Assembly: GCF_023195895.1 (NCBI RefSeq)
Contig: NZ_JALPRK010000003.1
Coordinates: 124,001 to 188,000, forward strand
Direction of reading: 5' to 3'
Source of the DNA: Paenibacillus mellifer
GTDB taxonomy: Bacteria > Bacillota > Bacilli > Paenibacillales > Paenibacillaceae
DNA: 64,000 nucleotides
The position numbers and the translations under genes are program-made. Positions 1 through 8,040 of this stretch are shown here, one piece after another. The first letter of the stretch is position 1, and the number at the start of each line of letters is the position of its first letter. The notes beneath the pieces are model-generated. The model was not told the origin of the DNA. It made no database searches and worked only from the letters and a program-made list of their open reading frames with translations.

Positions 1-1088
1 TCTCTCGTGCCTCTGCGGCAACGGTCACTTCGGTCTCCCTGCTCGCGGTTGGGATCGCCCTGCTCCTGATCGGATTTCACAATCCGATTCTGAAGCTGCT
101 GTTTGGCGCCGCCTCCGCCGACGTATTGGATAATGCCCGCGTCTATTTAATCGGCAGCAGCATCTCCTACACGGGATTAGCCGTGGTTCAGGCCGTCTGC
201 TCAGCGCTGCGGGGAATCGGCAAAACCCGGGCCTCTCTAACCCTGTCGTTGATCATGAACCTGCTCTACGTGCTGCTGAACATCTTGCTGATCACCCTTC
301 TGGATATGGGCGTCTTCGGCATGACGCTGGCGATCAATATCGCCCGGTTCGCAGGCGCGATCTGCGCGCTGTATTATCTATTCAAAATGGAAGCCTCCTT
401 GCACTTGCATCTACGCGACCTGTTCCACTTCCCGCTCGAAATGCTGCGCAAAATCATGTTCATCGGGATTCCGTTCGCGGCCGAGCAGCTGTTCTTTAAT
501 GGCGGCAAGCTGCTGACCCAGGTGTTTATCGTTAGCCTGGGCACCTACGCGATCGCAACGAATGCCATCGGCGGTTCTCTCGCCGGGGTGTTCCAAATCC
601 CCGCCAGCGCTTTGTCCCTGACGATTGTTACTGTCGTCGGCCAATGTATCGGCAGCGGCAGCGTAGGCGACGCACGGAAGTTCATCAAGTCCTTCCTCTG
701 GCTCGGCTCGGGATCGCTGGCTCTAATCAGCTTGATTCTGCTGCCGTTGTTCCGGCCGCTCGTAAGCATCTTCGCACCGCCCACCGAAATTATCGGCGAC
801 ATCTTCCTCGTGCTCCTCGTGAGCTCCATCGCCCAGATCCCTCTCTGGCCGATCAGCTTCATCTTGCCGTCCGCTCTGCGGGCAGCGGGTGACTCGCGCT
901 TTACCTCGATCACTTCGATGCTGACGATGTGGCTGTTCCGGGTCATTCTCGGCTACGTTCTCGGGATCACGCTGGGCCTCGGCATCCTCGGCGTCTGGTT
1001 GGCGATGTGCAGCGAATGGGGCGTACGCGGAGCCCTCTTCCTCTGGCGATTTCGGGGGAAGAAATGGTATGCGCATAAGTTGATTTGA
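1..1088 (+). CDS. MATE family efflux transporter, C-terminal part (5' end outside window)
   Basis: The reading frame is open from base 3 without a start codon, so the gene begins upstream of the window; about 360 residues are visible. They form a run of hydrophobic helices separated by short charged loops, with the pattern of the second half of a MATE (multidrug and toxin extrusion) transporter: a central amphipathic stretch, then a sequence around 440-640 with FIGIPFAAEQLFFNGGK and ALSLTIVTVVGQCIG, typical of the start of the C-terminal six-helix bundle. MATE proteins export cationic drugs or metabolites in exchange for Na+ or H+. A terminator follows directly. The substrate cannot be told from sequence. 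Confidence 0.85.
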   Translation, partial: SRASAATVTSVSLLAVGIALLLIGFHNPILKLLFGAASADVLDNARVYLIGSSISYTGLAVVQAVCSALRGIGKTRASLTLSLIMNLLYVLLNILLITLLDMGVFGMTLAINIARFAGAICALYYLFKMEASLHLHLRDLFHFPLEMLRKIMFIGIPFAAEQLFFNGGKLLTQVFIVSLGTYAIATNAIGGSLAGVFQIPASALSLTIVTVVGQCIGSGSVGDARKFIKSFLWLGSGSLALISLILLPLFRPLVSIFAPPTEIIGDIFLVLLVSSIAQIPLWPISFILPSALRAAGDSRFTSITSMLTMWLFRVILGYVLGITLGLGILGVWLAMCSEWGVRGALFLWRFRGKKWYAHKLI

Positions 1089-1095
1089 TGCTAAA

Positions 1096-1126
1096 TGTCC
1101 CCGAAACCGCGATGCGGCCGGGGACA
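1096..1126 (+). terminator. Rho-independent terminator after MATE gene
   Basis: Arms TGTCCCCG and CGGGGACA with a 15-nt loop, followed by TTTT on the plus strand; an AAA run precedes the left arm, so it may also stop minus-strand transcription of the lipoprotein operon that ends at 1144. Confidence 0.8.
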
Positions 1127-1143
1127 TTTTGGTTCATATCAAG

Positions 1144-3234
1144 TTATTGCGCGTCCGTTGGCGCTTGGTCCGTCGGACGTTCGTCTTGCGGTCGCATGCC
1201 TCCCTTGCCGCCTCTACCGCCACCGCCGGGACCAAACCCGGTATTGCCGGTCGTTACGCCAGATTCATTTAACCACGTCGTGATGCTGTCGGAGATTTCA
1301 AAGCTAACCACCTTCGTGCCGCCCACGTACTTCCCATCCGTATACATGCCGTCTTTCACACTGCCCGTGGAGGATCCACTGGTATACAAGACATAGGAGC
1401 CCTTCTTCAGATCCGGGGAGCTGATCACGATCGATTGGAAGTTTTTCGTCGGAGCAAAAGTCAGGATTTCATTCCCTGCATTATCCTCTAAATGAACCAA
1501 TGTGCCTGCTTGCTGCGCCTCCGGGAAGGTCATGGTAACCGAGTATTGGCTGGAGGTATCGGATGGAGCTTGCGCCATTCCCGAGCTTCCCGCCGCGACC
1601 AAAATTCCGCCGGTCATCTCGTAGCTTCCGTTATAATCCAACGTCCCGTTACCGCTATTTGTCGGCCCATTTACGAGGGCCGTGCCGCCGGTCATCACGA
1701 TCGACCCGTTGGAATCCAATCCATCGCCGGCGGCATCCACGTAAAGGTACCCGCCGCTGATCGTTAGGATGTTGCTGGACGAAGCGGCAAACTCGTCTTG
1801 GCTGCTGCCGCCATCATTCCCCCCCGAGACGTTGACACCGTCGTCCGAAGCGCTTAGGCGGGTTTCGCCACCCGACACCGCAATGGCTCCGCCTTCGATA
1901 CCTTCGTAACTCTTCGTGATGGTAATCGTTCCGCCGGCGATGGCAAGCGTTGCATCCGCATGGATCCCGTCGTCACCAGATGCGACTTCGAACTTACCGT
2001 CTTTTATACTGATGTTAGCATTGCCATGAACAGCGTCGTCTGCGGAATCCAGCGTAAAGCTGCCGTTGTTGATCACGATATCTCCGCTTGCTTTCAACCC
2101 CTTCATACTTAACGATTCGGTGTTCGTGTCTTCAGACTCCGCACTGACCGCCACTTCTACATTTGCTGCTGTACCCGCCGGCGCCATCGCATCCTTCATC
2201 CCTGCCGCCTCCGACGACCCGGACGTCGCATCCGCAGGATTCATCTCGCCCGGTTTGCCCCACGAGCCGCCGCCCCGGCCGTTATCCTGCACTTTGACTT
2301 CGCCATTCGCACTGCCACCGCCCGTGACGATATGAAATGTACCGCCATCGACAACCAGCTGGGTCGCGGCTTGAATTCCATCCGCCTCCGCCGTTACGTT
2401 AAACGTACCGCCGGCGATGGCAACGAACCCTTTATCGGCGTCGGTGTCGTTGCTGGATTTAATGCCGTCTCCGCCGGCTTTCACCGTAATCTGCCCGTCC
2501 TTCACCGCAACCATGTCCTTGCCAAGAATGCCGTCATCCACGGCCTCGACGTTGATCGTGCCACCGACGATTTTCAAGTCGTCCTTGCTGTTGATACCAT
2601 TGTTGTTATTGCCAGTCACGGACAGTGAACCCGCCCCGTTGATCGTCAAATCCGCTTTACTAAAAATAGCCGCATTCGGAGCATCCGATTCCGCATCAGT
2701 TACAGTCGCATTTTGTCCATCGGATACCGTGTTCTCTGTTCCTTCCTGAAGGGTAAGAATCACATTGCCTGCGGCTTTGATGTAAATGGGGGCGCTGTCG
2801 TTATCATGGATCTCCGCTCCATTCAAGACCAACTGCACATCATCCTCCTCGGCTGCATCCACGATGATCTGACCATCATTCAGCTTGCCGTTAAGCACAT
2901 AAGTTCCCGCCGCGTCGATCGTCACCGTTCCGCCTGAGACCTTCACTCCGGAACCTGTTGTGACTGCCGCCGTATTTCCGTTTAATGTGATTGCCGTAGA
3001 CGTGTCTGCACTCCAATCCGTCTTCGTATCGCGATCCTTGAAGGAGACAAGGTCAGCGACGGTGACGCTCGCCAGTTCCGTGTCCGAGGAGGTTGACGTT
3101 AATTCAGCGGTAGCCGCCGTCCCTTGCGCCTGATCCTCCGTAGCTGAAACCGCCCCACAGGCGGACAGCATCGCCGCGCTTAACATAATAATTCCTAATT
3201 TACTCGTCATACTCCAGGTACTCCATTTGTTCAT
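1144..3234 (-). CDS. Carbohydrate-binding-domain lipoprotein with right-handed repeat architecture
   Basis: A 696-residue exported lipoprotein: signal peptide with lipobox LSAC near residue 26, then many repeats of the type AIxGGTxxIxA, GDDGIHAD and GGxxxVxADGDGID. These are characteristic of the beta-helical 'carbohydrate-binding domain-containing protein' family (DUF4353). The C-terminal tail is Gly/Arg-rich (FGPGGGGRGGKGG). The ATG at 3234 is preferred because AAAGG lies 9 nt upstream; an ATG at 3243 sits directly on that site. It is the last gene of a minus-strand operon after DUF4956 and a VTC-domain protein. In Firmicutes such operons often also encode a CotH kinase, which is not seen here. 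Inference: cell-surface protein tied to the polyphosphate-polymerase-like module; true ligand unknown. Confidence 0.8.
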   Translation of the reverse strand: MNKWSTWSMTSKLGIIMLSAAMLSACGAVSATEDQAQGTAATAELTSTSSDTELASVTVADLVSFKDRDTKTDWSADTSTAITLNGNTAAVTTGSGVKVSGGTVTIDAAGTYVLNGKLNDGQIIVDAAEEDDVQLVLNGAEIHDNDSAPIYIKAAGNVILTLQEGTENTVSDGQNATVTDAESDAPNAAIFSKADLTINGAGSLSVTGNNNNGINSKDDLKIVGGTINVEAVDDGILGKDMVAVKDGQITVKAGGDGIKSSNDTDADKGFVAIAGGTFNVTAEADGIQAATQLVVDGGTFHIVTGGGSANGEVKVQDNGRGGGSWGKPGEMNPADATSGSSEAAGMKDAMAPAGTAANVEVAVSAESEDTNTESLSMKGLKASGDIVINNGSFTLDSADDAVHGNANISIKDGKFEVASGDDGIHADATLAIAGGTITITKSYEGIEGGAIAVSGGETRLSASDDGVNVSGGNDGGSSQDEFAASSSNILTISGGYLYVDAAGDGLDSNGSIVMTGGTALVNGPTNSGNGTLDYNGSYEMTGGILVAAGSSGMAQAPSDTSSQYSVTMTFPEAQQAGTLVHLEDNAGNEILTFAPTKNFQSIVISSPDLKKGSYVLYTSGSSTGSVKDGMYTDGKYVGGTKVVSFEISDSITTWLNESGVTTGNTGFGPGGGGRGGKGGMRPQDERPTDQAPTDAQ

Positions 3235-3263
3235 TGTTCTCATCCTTTCTAATTCAGGTTCGA

Positions 3264-3953
3264 TTAATAGCTATCTGCGTTTGTCGTCGGACTCATCGTC
3301 AACGAGAGGTCCAGGTTACCGTTGCGGCAGCGAATATCGTCAAGAAATGCCTTTTGGTTAATCAGACGGTCCAGCTTGATACTGTAAACGAGCTCGTAGA
3401 GACTACCCAGCTCCGTTGTCCGGATTTTTCGAAGTTCGTAATCCACCTTGTGTTTCTTAAACACTTCATCAAACGCTTCCTCATACCCCAAATTTTCTGG
3501 AATCGTCACTTTCAACGTCTTCTGCTGCGTTGTGGGTGCGCCGTAACGGAACCGGTTCAAGAGGACCATAAGTACGCAAAGAATTAGTGTGAACAGCACG
3601 GCGTATCCGAAGGAACCTACCCCACAAGCCAAGCCGGCTGCCATCGTAAATAGGACGTACGAGATGTCCTTCGGATCGCCGGGCGCGCTGCGGAAACGGA
3701 TGATCGAGAACGCCCCCGCCAGGCTGAACGCCCGGGCAACGTTGCTGCCGATCAAGAGAATGATGATCGCCACGATGGAAGGCAGCAGGACCATGGTAAG
3801 GGTGAAATTTTGCGAATACCCTTGCGGGTTGGTTTTCATATAGGTGAAGCTGATGATGCCGCCCAACAGGATCGCGATGAGAATCGTGATAATAGCATTG
3901 GTCAAGGTTAATTCGGTCGTTGCCAAACTGACGTTAAAAAGGGAATCAAGCAT
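3264..3953 (-). CDS. DUF4956 membrane protein
   Basis: A 229-residue protein with three to four N-terminal transmembrane helices (about 20-40, 50-75, 100-130) and a cytoplasmic C-terminal domain of about 90 residues. The motif GAFSIIRFRSAPGDPKDI after the second helix is the hallmark of DUF4956. Its start overlaps the end of the upstream VTC-domain gene by 8 bp, so the two are translationally coupled. The family is almost always found beside VTC-type polyphosphate polymerase genes; a role in anchoring or exporting the product has been assumed but is not shown. The next gene in the operon encodes a surface lipoprotein. Confidence 0.85.
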   Translation of the reverse strand: MLDSLFNVSLATTELTLTNAIITILIAILLGGIISFTYMKTNPQGYSQNFTLTMVLLPSIVAIIILLIGSNVARAFSLAGAFSIIRFRSAPGDPKDISYVLFTMAAGLACGVGSFGYAVLFTLILCVLMVLLNRFRYGAPTTQQKTLKVTIPENLGYEEAFDEVFKKHKVDYELRKIRTTELGSLYELVYSIKLDRLINQKAFLDDIRCRNGNLDLSLTMSPTTNADSY

Positions 3954-4689
3954 ACAACATACGCTCCTTTGCGAAATCTTTGGTTTTCAACATTTTCTTG
4001 TACTCATTGCCGTATTTGGAGAAGCTGGTGCGGAACATTTGGTGCTCCGACAGCATTTTGGCCAACCAGACCGGCACGGTTTTCTCGGCTTTCACTTCCA
4101 TGAGCCACAGCCCGTTTTCAACGAGCGGTTCGCCATGGTCGCCTTGCTCCAGCTTCAGATCATAGCGGCGGCTGCGGATATTCGTGTCGAAGGTGATTCG
4201 TAAATCCCGGCTTCTCTTGCAAAAGAGCGCCTTACGTTCATAAGCCAAGTACACCTTCGGCTCCAGCTGGTAACGCTGCAGGAAGTAGGTGATTTCATGC
4301 AGGACCTGCCTGTTCATGTAATCCTTGTACTCCGGCTCGGTCCCCGTCCGGACGAACTCATAAGCCTCCTGTAATCCCAGCGCGGTCCGACGTTTGTTCA
4401 CCACTCCGAACACTTTCTTTTTAATCTCCAGATAGCCCTTCGCCTTCGGGTCCGGGACGCCATACGTCCGCAGTCGCAGCTTCTCTTTGTACTTAGGCTT
4501 GGCCAGACTGTTCCGGATCAACGCATCGTCCTTCGTATCAAAATACAGGTTACTGATGGAGTAAAACTCATGCTGCTTGTTGTAATCATCCGGTTCCATA
4601 TATTCCAGCAGCTCGTCGTATAACCGGCGGTAGGCCGCATCGTCCAACAAATATTTGTTTTCGTATCGGTTAAACACCTCAATCGCCAT
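3946..4689 (-). CDS. Polyphosphate polymerase (VTC) domain protein
   Basis: A 247-residue soluble protein with the VTC-domain fold of the triphosphate tunnel superfamily: FNRYENKYLLD at the N-terminus, YxSISNLYFDT, KEKLRLRTYG, YLEIKKK, KRR, AYERKALF, RITFD and LMEVKAEKTVPVWL. The basic residues and the glutamates in EIKKK and MEVK are those that line the tunnel in yeast Vtc4, which makes polyphosphate from ATP. The ATG at 4689 has GGAAGG 6 nt upstream; a longer frame reaching 4773 would run into the promoter and is rejected. First gene of the operon VTC - DUF4956 - carbohydrate-binding lipoprotein, and probably controlled by the direct-repeat element just upstream. Confidence 0.85.
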   Translation of the reverse strand: MAIEVFNRYENKYLLDDAAYRRLYDELLEYMEPDDYNKQHEFYSISNLYFDTKDDALIRNSLAKPKYKEKLRLRTYGVPDPKAKGYLEIKKKVFGVVNKRRTALGLQEAYEFVRTGTEPEYKDYMNRQVLHEITYFLQRYQLEPKVYLAYERKALFCKRSRDLRITFDTNIRSRRYDLKLEQGDHGEPLVENGLWLMEVKAEKTVPVWLAKMLSEHQMFRTSFSKYGNEYKKMLKTKDFAKERMLYA

Positions 4690-4758
4690 GCGTTTCCTTC
4701 CTTTCCTTGCGGTTGCTTTATCGCTTCTTACGGGGTGTCTCCCGCTTGGCATGGTTGT

Positions 4759-4790
4759 ATCATAGTCCCCCAACCTTTAACGAACCTTAA
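4759..4790 (-). promoter_or_regulatory. Direct-repeat operator plus -10 box of the VTC/DUF4956 operon
   Basis: Read on the minus strand, TTAAGGTTCGTTAAAGGTT (4790-4772) is followed by 7 nt and TATGAT (4764-4759). There is no good -35 box; the direct repeat occupies that place, as in promoters activated by OmpR/PhoB-type regulators. The same element at the same spacing occurs at 5560-5591 and 54915-54946. The 5' leader to the ATG at 4689 would be about 60 nt. Confidence 0.7.
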
Positions 4791-4898
4791 GCGTTAAGTG
4801 GTGGTTCAAAAAATCAACTTCGGATCACGAAGCCTATCCGGGGCGATTATCCTACATCGAATCTTGCACTCAGCCGGGCCCTCCGCTGCTCACGTAGC

Positions 4899-5224
4899 CA
4901 CATAGCCCACCTCTAACGCTTGCCACAAGGCTTATATCCGCCAAAAGGATGGTTTTCCGATTCTAACGCTGATCACGGTGCTTATTTGCCGTTTTCGGGG
5001 CTCAAATCGGGGGTTTTCTGCGAAATAGCGTTGCTCAGAAGCGTTAGAATTTCCACAACGGCAAATTCGCCACATTAGCGTTGCTCACAAGCGTTAGCGA
5101 ATTTGAGTTCCGGTAGAGCCGCATTAGCGTTTCTAATCAGTGTTTTTTCATGGGGGCAGTAGATCAGCACGGAGACTAACTAATGAAATGAATGTTACTC
5201 GGCAATACCTGCCACTTCGAGCTC
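4899..5224. repeat. Tandem intergenic repeat, copy 1
   Basis: The gene-free stretch 4800-5560 holds two copies of a roughly 280-330 bp unit. This first copy starts CACATAGCCCACCTCTAACG and ends GCCACTTCGAGCTC. Within it, TCTAACGCT and its complement AGCGTTAGA recur several times and can pair into hairpins. The first 190 bp match copy 2 at an offset of exactly 380 bp with few differences. No convincing coding frame is present. Confidence 0.8.
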
Positions 5225-5278
5225 TTTATGACCTGCCTGCACCAACTAACTTTCGTACGCCCGAGGAGTAGCACCTTC

Positions 5279-5555
5279 CACATAGCCCACCTCTAACGCT
5301 TGCCACACAGCTTATATCCGCCAAAATCACCGTTTTCCGATTCTAACGCTGATCACGGTGCTTATTTGCCGTTTATGGGGCTCAAATCGGGGGGTTTCTA
5401 CGAAATAGCGTTGCTCACAAGCGTTAGAATTTCTAGAACGCCGAATTTGCCACAATAGTGTTCCTGATCAGCGTTAGCGCCAACAATGGCGTGTTAGCTA
5501 CAGTTGATTGCTAACTAATGACATGTTACTTGGCAATACCAGCCACTTCGAGCTC
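5279..5555. repeat. Tandem intergenic repeat, copy 2
   Basis: Second copy of the unit at 4899. It is about 49 bp shorter because the segment corresponding to 5105-5170 is partly missing; the closing block CTAACTAATG...GGCAATACC...CACTTCGAGCTC is retained. It ends 5 bp before the operator of the two-component system, so the repeat separates two divergent promoters that carry the same operator. Confidence 0.8.
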
Positions 5556-5559
5556 CGGC

Positions 5560-5591
5560 TTAAGGTTGATTAAAGGTAATCCTGTTATAAT
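5560..5591 (+). promoter_or_regulatory. Direct-repeat operator plus extended -10 box of the two-component system
   Basis: TTAAGGTTGATTAAAGGTA (5560-5578), 7 nt, then TATAAT (5586-5591) with an upstream TG giving an extended -10. The element matches those before the VTC operon and the DUF4405 gene in sequence and in distance to the -10, which suggests autoregulation by the response regulator encoded 57 nt downstream. Confidence 0.7.
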
Positions 5592-5647
5592 GGCTACATT
5601 AGAGAAGCGAGTAACATGTAAATAACTTGCGGAGGAAGGCACCCAAG

Positions 5648-6325
5648 ATGAGAATATTAATCGCAGAAGATGAGGTTCATTTGGCGGAAGCTCTGTCTCA
5701 GATCCTAAAGAAACACCACTATTCCGTGGACGTGGTTCACGACGGCGAGGCGGGATTGGATAACGCGATGAGCGGCATCTATGATTTGCTGCTTCTCGAC
5801 GTAATGATGCCGAAGATGGACGGGTTCACCGTGCTGAAGACGCTCCGTATCGAGGGCATCTCCACGCCTGTGATCCTGCTGACCGCCAAAGGGGACATCG
5901 AGGACAAGGTGACCGGACTCGATTATGGCGCCGACGACTATATCGCCAAGCCCTTTTCGACGGAAGAACTGATGGCCCGCATCCGTGCCGCGCTCCGGCG
6001 CAAAGGCGAGGTTATCCCGGAGGACGCCCTGAAATTCGGCGACATCGAACTCAATACGACGAACCTGAAGCTCTCCTCCCAAGGGAAGGAAATCAAGCTG
6101 AACCTGAAGGAATGCGAGCTGCTGGAGCTGTTAATCACCCGCAAGCAAGCCGTAACCTCCAAGGAGCAGATCATCGAAAAGTTGTGGGGATTTGATTCCG
6201 AGGTGGAGCATAACAACGTGGAAGTATATATCTCCTTTTTGCGCAAAAAACTGACGTTCCTCCATTCCACCGTCCGGATCGGCACGATTCGAGGCGTCGG
6301 GTACGTATTAGAGGTGACATCCTAA
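5648..6325 (+). CDS. OmpR-family response regulator
   Basis: A 225-residue two-domain regulator: receiver domain (about 1-115) with acidic pocket ED near residues 8-9, phospho-acceptor Asp51 in LLLLDVMMPKMDG, switch Thr in LLTAKG and Lys in AKPFS, then a winged-helix output domain ending RGVGYVLE. The ATG at 5648 has GGAGGAAGG 8 nt upstream; a TTG at 5627 lies before the ribosome-binding site and is rejected. The stop overlaps the start of the histidine kinase gene (TAATG). Inference: it binds the direct repeats at 4772-4790, 5560-5578 and 54915-54933, and so controls itself, the VTC/DUF4956 operon and the DUF4405 gene. Confidence 0.92.
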   Translation: MRILIAEDEVHLAEALSQILKKHHYSVDVVHDGEAGLDNAMSGIYDLLLLDVMMPKMDGFTVLKTLRIEGISTPVILLTAKGDIEDKVTGLDYGADDYIAKPFSTEELMARIRAALRRKGEVIPEDALKFGDIELNTTNLKLSSQGKEIKLNLKECELLELLITRKQAVTSKEQIIEKLWGFDSEVEHNNVEVYISFLRKKLTFLHSTVRIGTIRGVGYVLEVTS

Positions 6326-7653
6326 TGTTCACGAAGCTAAGGAACCGGTTTCTGATCGTCAACCTGCTGACCATCTCCATCATGATGCTGGTGGCGTTCG
6401 CCGGCATTTATATCATTACTTACCGAGACGTCCAAACCAACATCGAAATGGATTTGCGCAAGGTCATGGATTCCTATGAAAAATCCCCCGGCCACAACGA
6501 ACCGCGGATGGGCAACGGCATGCCCGATCGGGGGATGAGCGGCGGCATAAGCGGGGGCATGGGCGACGGTGTGGAAGCGGGAACGCCACGCGACAACGGA
6601 CCGCTGGATCGCTCCGGGGAAGCCCCGATGGACCGTTCCGTGTCGTTCATGCTGCTGAGCGATAAGAACTTCGAGCTCGTCTCCTATATGTCCAAGTTCG
6701 AGATGGACGAGACGTTCTACGAACAGGCGCTGGCAGAAGCGGCGGCCAAGCATCGCGAGACCGGGCAATTCAGCCTGGACGGCAGCCGCTGGATCTTTAA
6801 CGTGCGGCCCGTCGGCAACGGGTATATGCTGGTCTTCCTGGACGTGACGGCCCGGAAGGAGATCCTGACCAACCTGATCTATACCTTCTCCGCCGTGGGG
6901 GTGGGCATGCTGATCGCCTTGTATTTTGCCAGCCGATTTTTTGCCAATCGCGCCATCGCCCCGGTCAAGGAAGCTTTCGACAAGCAAAAGCAATTTATCG
7001 CCGATGCCTCGCACGAGTTGAAGACACCATTAGCCATCATCAACACCAACGCCGATGTGCTGCTGTCCAATCCGGAGGAGACGATCTCCAGGCAGTCCAA
7101 ATGGCTGCACTATATCAAGTCGGAGACGGAGCGGATGTCCAAGCTGACCCGCGACCTGCTGTACTTGACCGAAATGGACGACGCCAAAGCGACCGTCCTG
7201 TTCTCCCGGTTTGATCTGAGTGAGGCAGTGGAAAGCGTGTTGCTGACGATGGAGGCGGTCATTTTTGAAAAAGAGCTGGTCCTGAACTACGACATCGAAC
7301 CTGGGCTCACCGCCTACGGCAACCCGGAGCAGATCAAGCAGGTCGTCATGATCCTGCTGGATAACGCGGCGAAATATACCAACCCTCAAGGGGAGATCGC
7401 CTTGTCGCTCAAGAAGCAGCATAACGAGGCGGTCCTGGCGCTCACCAACACCGGGGAAGGCATCCCGCCCGAACATCTGCCGCGAATCTTCGACCGCTTC
7501 TATCGGACGGATGCGTCGCGGGCGCGCAAACAAGGCGGTTATGGCCTGGGTCTGGCAATTGCGAAGTCGATCGTCGAGCAGCATAAAGGCCGAATTTATG
7601 CCAAAAGCACCTTAGGCCAATCCACCACGTTCTACGTCCATCTCTCCTCCTGA
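6325..7653 (+). CDS. Membrane sensor histidine kinase
   Basis: A 442-residue kinase, cognate partner of the regulator just upstream (one-base overlap). Transmembrane helix 1 spans about 10-32 and helix 2 about 185-208. The extracellular sensor between them includes a low-complexity Gly/Met/Asp-rich stretch (about 55-100). The HisKA box ASHELKTPLA places the phosphorylated His at residue 230. The N box (LLDNAAKYT), DxG-like loop (NTGEGIPPEHLPRIFDRFYR) and G2 box (GGYGLGLAIAKSIV) of the HATPase domain are intact. No HAMP domain is evident. The ligand is not predictable. Confidence 0.92.
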   Translation: MFTKLRNRFLIVNLLTISIMMLVAFAGIYIITYRDVQTNIEMDLRKVMDSYEKSPGHNEPRMGNGMPDRGMSGGISGGMGDGVEAGTPRDNGPLDRSGEAPMDRSVSFMLLSDKNFELVSYMSKFEMDETFYEQALAEAAAKHRETGQFSLDGSRWIFNVRPVGNGYMLVFLDVTARKEILTNLIYTFSAVGVGMLIALYFASRFFANRAIAPVKEAFDKQKQFIADASHELKTPLAIINTNADVLLSNPEETISRQSKWLHYIKSETERMSKLTRDLLYLTEMDDAKATVLFSRFDLSEAVESVLLTMEAVIFEKELVLNYDIEPGLTAYGNPEQIKQVVMILLDNAAKYTNPQGEIALSLKKQHNEAVLALTNTGEGIPPEHLPRIFDRFYRTDASRARKQGGYGLGLAIAKSIVEQHKGRIYAKSTLGQSTTFYVHLSS

Positions 7654-7660
7654 CAGAAAA

Positions 7661-7702
7661 GAAGGCGTCCCCCGTGCCAAATCTCTTGGCGGGGACGCCT
7701 TC
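7661..7702. terminator. Bidirectional terminator between histidine kinase and small CDS
   Basis: Arms GAAGGCGTCCCC and GGGGACGCCTTC, perfectly complementary, loop of about 18 nt; TCATCATTTT follows on the plus strand and a GAAAA-derived T run on the minus strand. It lies between converging genes. Confidence 0.8.
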
Positions 7703-7708
7703 ATCATT

Positions 7709-7885
7709 TTAACCGATATAACCCTTTTCTTTCATGGCCTCATACGCGGCTTTTTCGTTCTCATCCTTGACTTGATATTCTAACGTTCCATCTACGATTT
7801 TGGCGCAACGTCCGCCAAACGGCTTAAGGGATTCCTTGATTTCCTTAAGATCTGCGGTCCCCTTCAAGGGATAATTGACTTTCAT
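7709..7885 (-). CDS. Small hypothetical protein (58 aa)
   Basis: ATG at 7885 preceded by AGGAGGTGG at a good distance; translation begins MKVNYPLKGTADLKEIKESL and ends EAMKEKGYIG, then TAA. The amino-acid content is soluble, mixed charge, with one Cys in GGRCAKIVDGTLEYQ. The spacing, ribosome-binding site and flanking terminator argue that it is a real gene. I do not recognise the family. It is separated from the FMN reductase gene by that gene's terminator, so it is probably transcribed on its own. Confidence 0.6.
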   Translation of the reverse strand: MKVNYPLKGTADLKEIKESLKPFGGRCAKIVDGTLEYQVKDENEKAAYEAMKEKGYIG

Positions 7886-7987
7886 ACGTCATCCACCTCC
7901 TAAGCTACAATTAGCAAAAGCGGCAACCTAGCCGATATGACAAACGTCACATCAAAAACGACGCCCTTCCGGCAATCATGCAAAAAA

Positions 7988-8016
7988 CCCCTGCACCATA
8001 GATATAGGTGCAGGGG
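7988..8016 (-). terminator. Terminator of the FMN reductase gene
   Basis: Perfect 10-bp arms CCCCTGCACC / GGTGCAGGGG with a 9-nt loop; AAAAAA on the left gives a T6 run on the minus strand. Confidence 0.85.
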
Positions 8017-8040
8017 TGATATAGAAGATCGGGACGGATC

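Noticed and set aside
3946..4773. Longer N-terminus of the VTC protein from 4773
   Set aside because: It would start within the operator and upstream of the -10 box; ATG 4689 has a proper ribosome-binding site.
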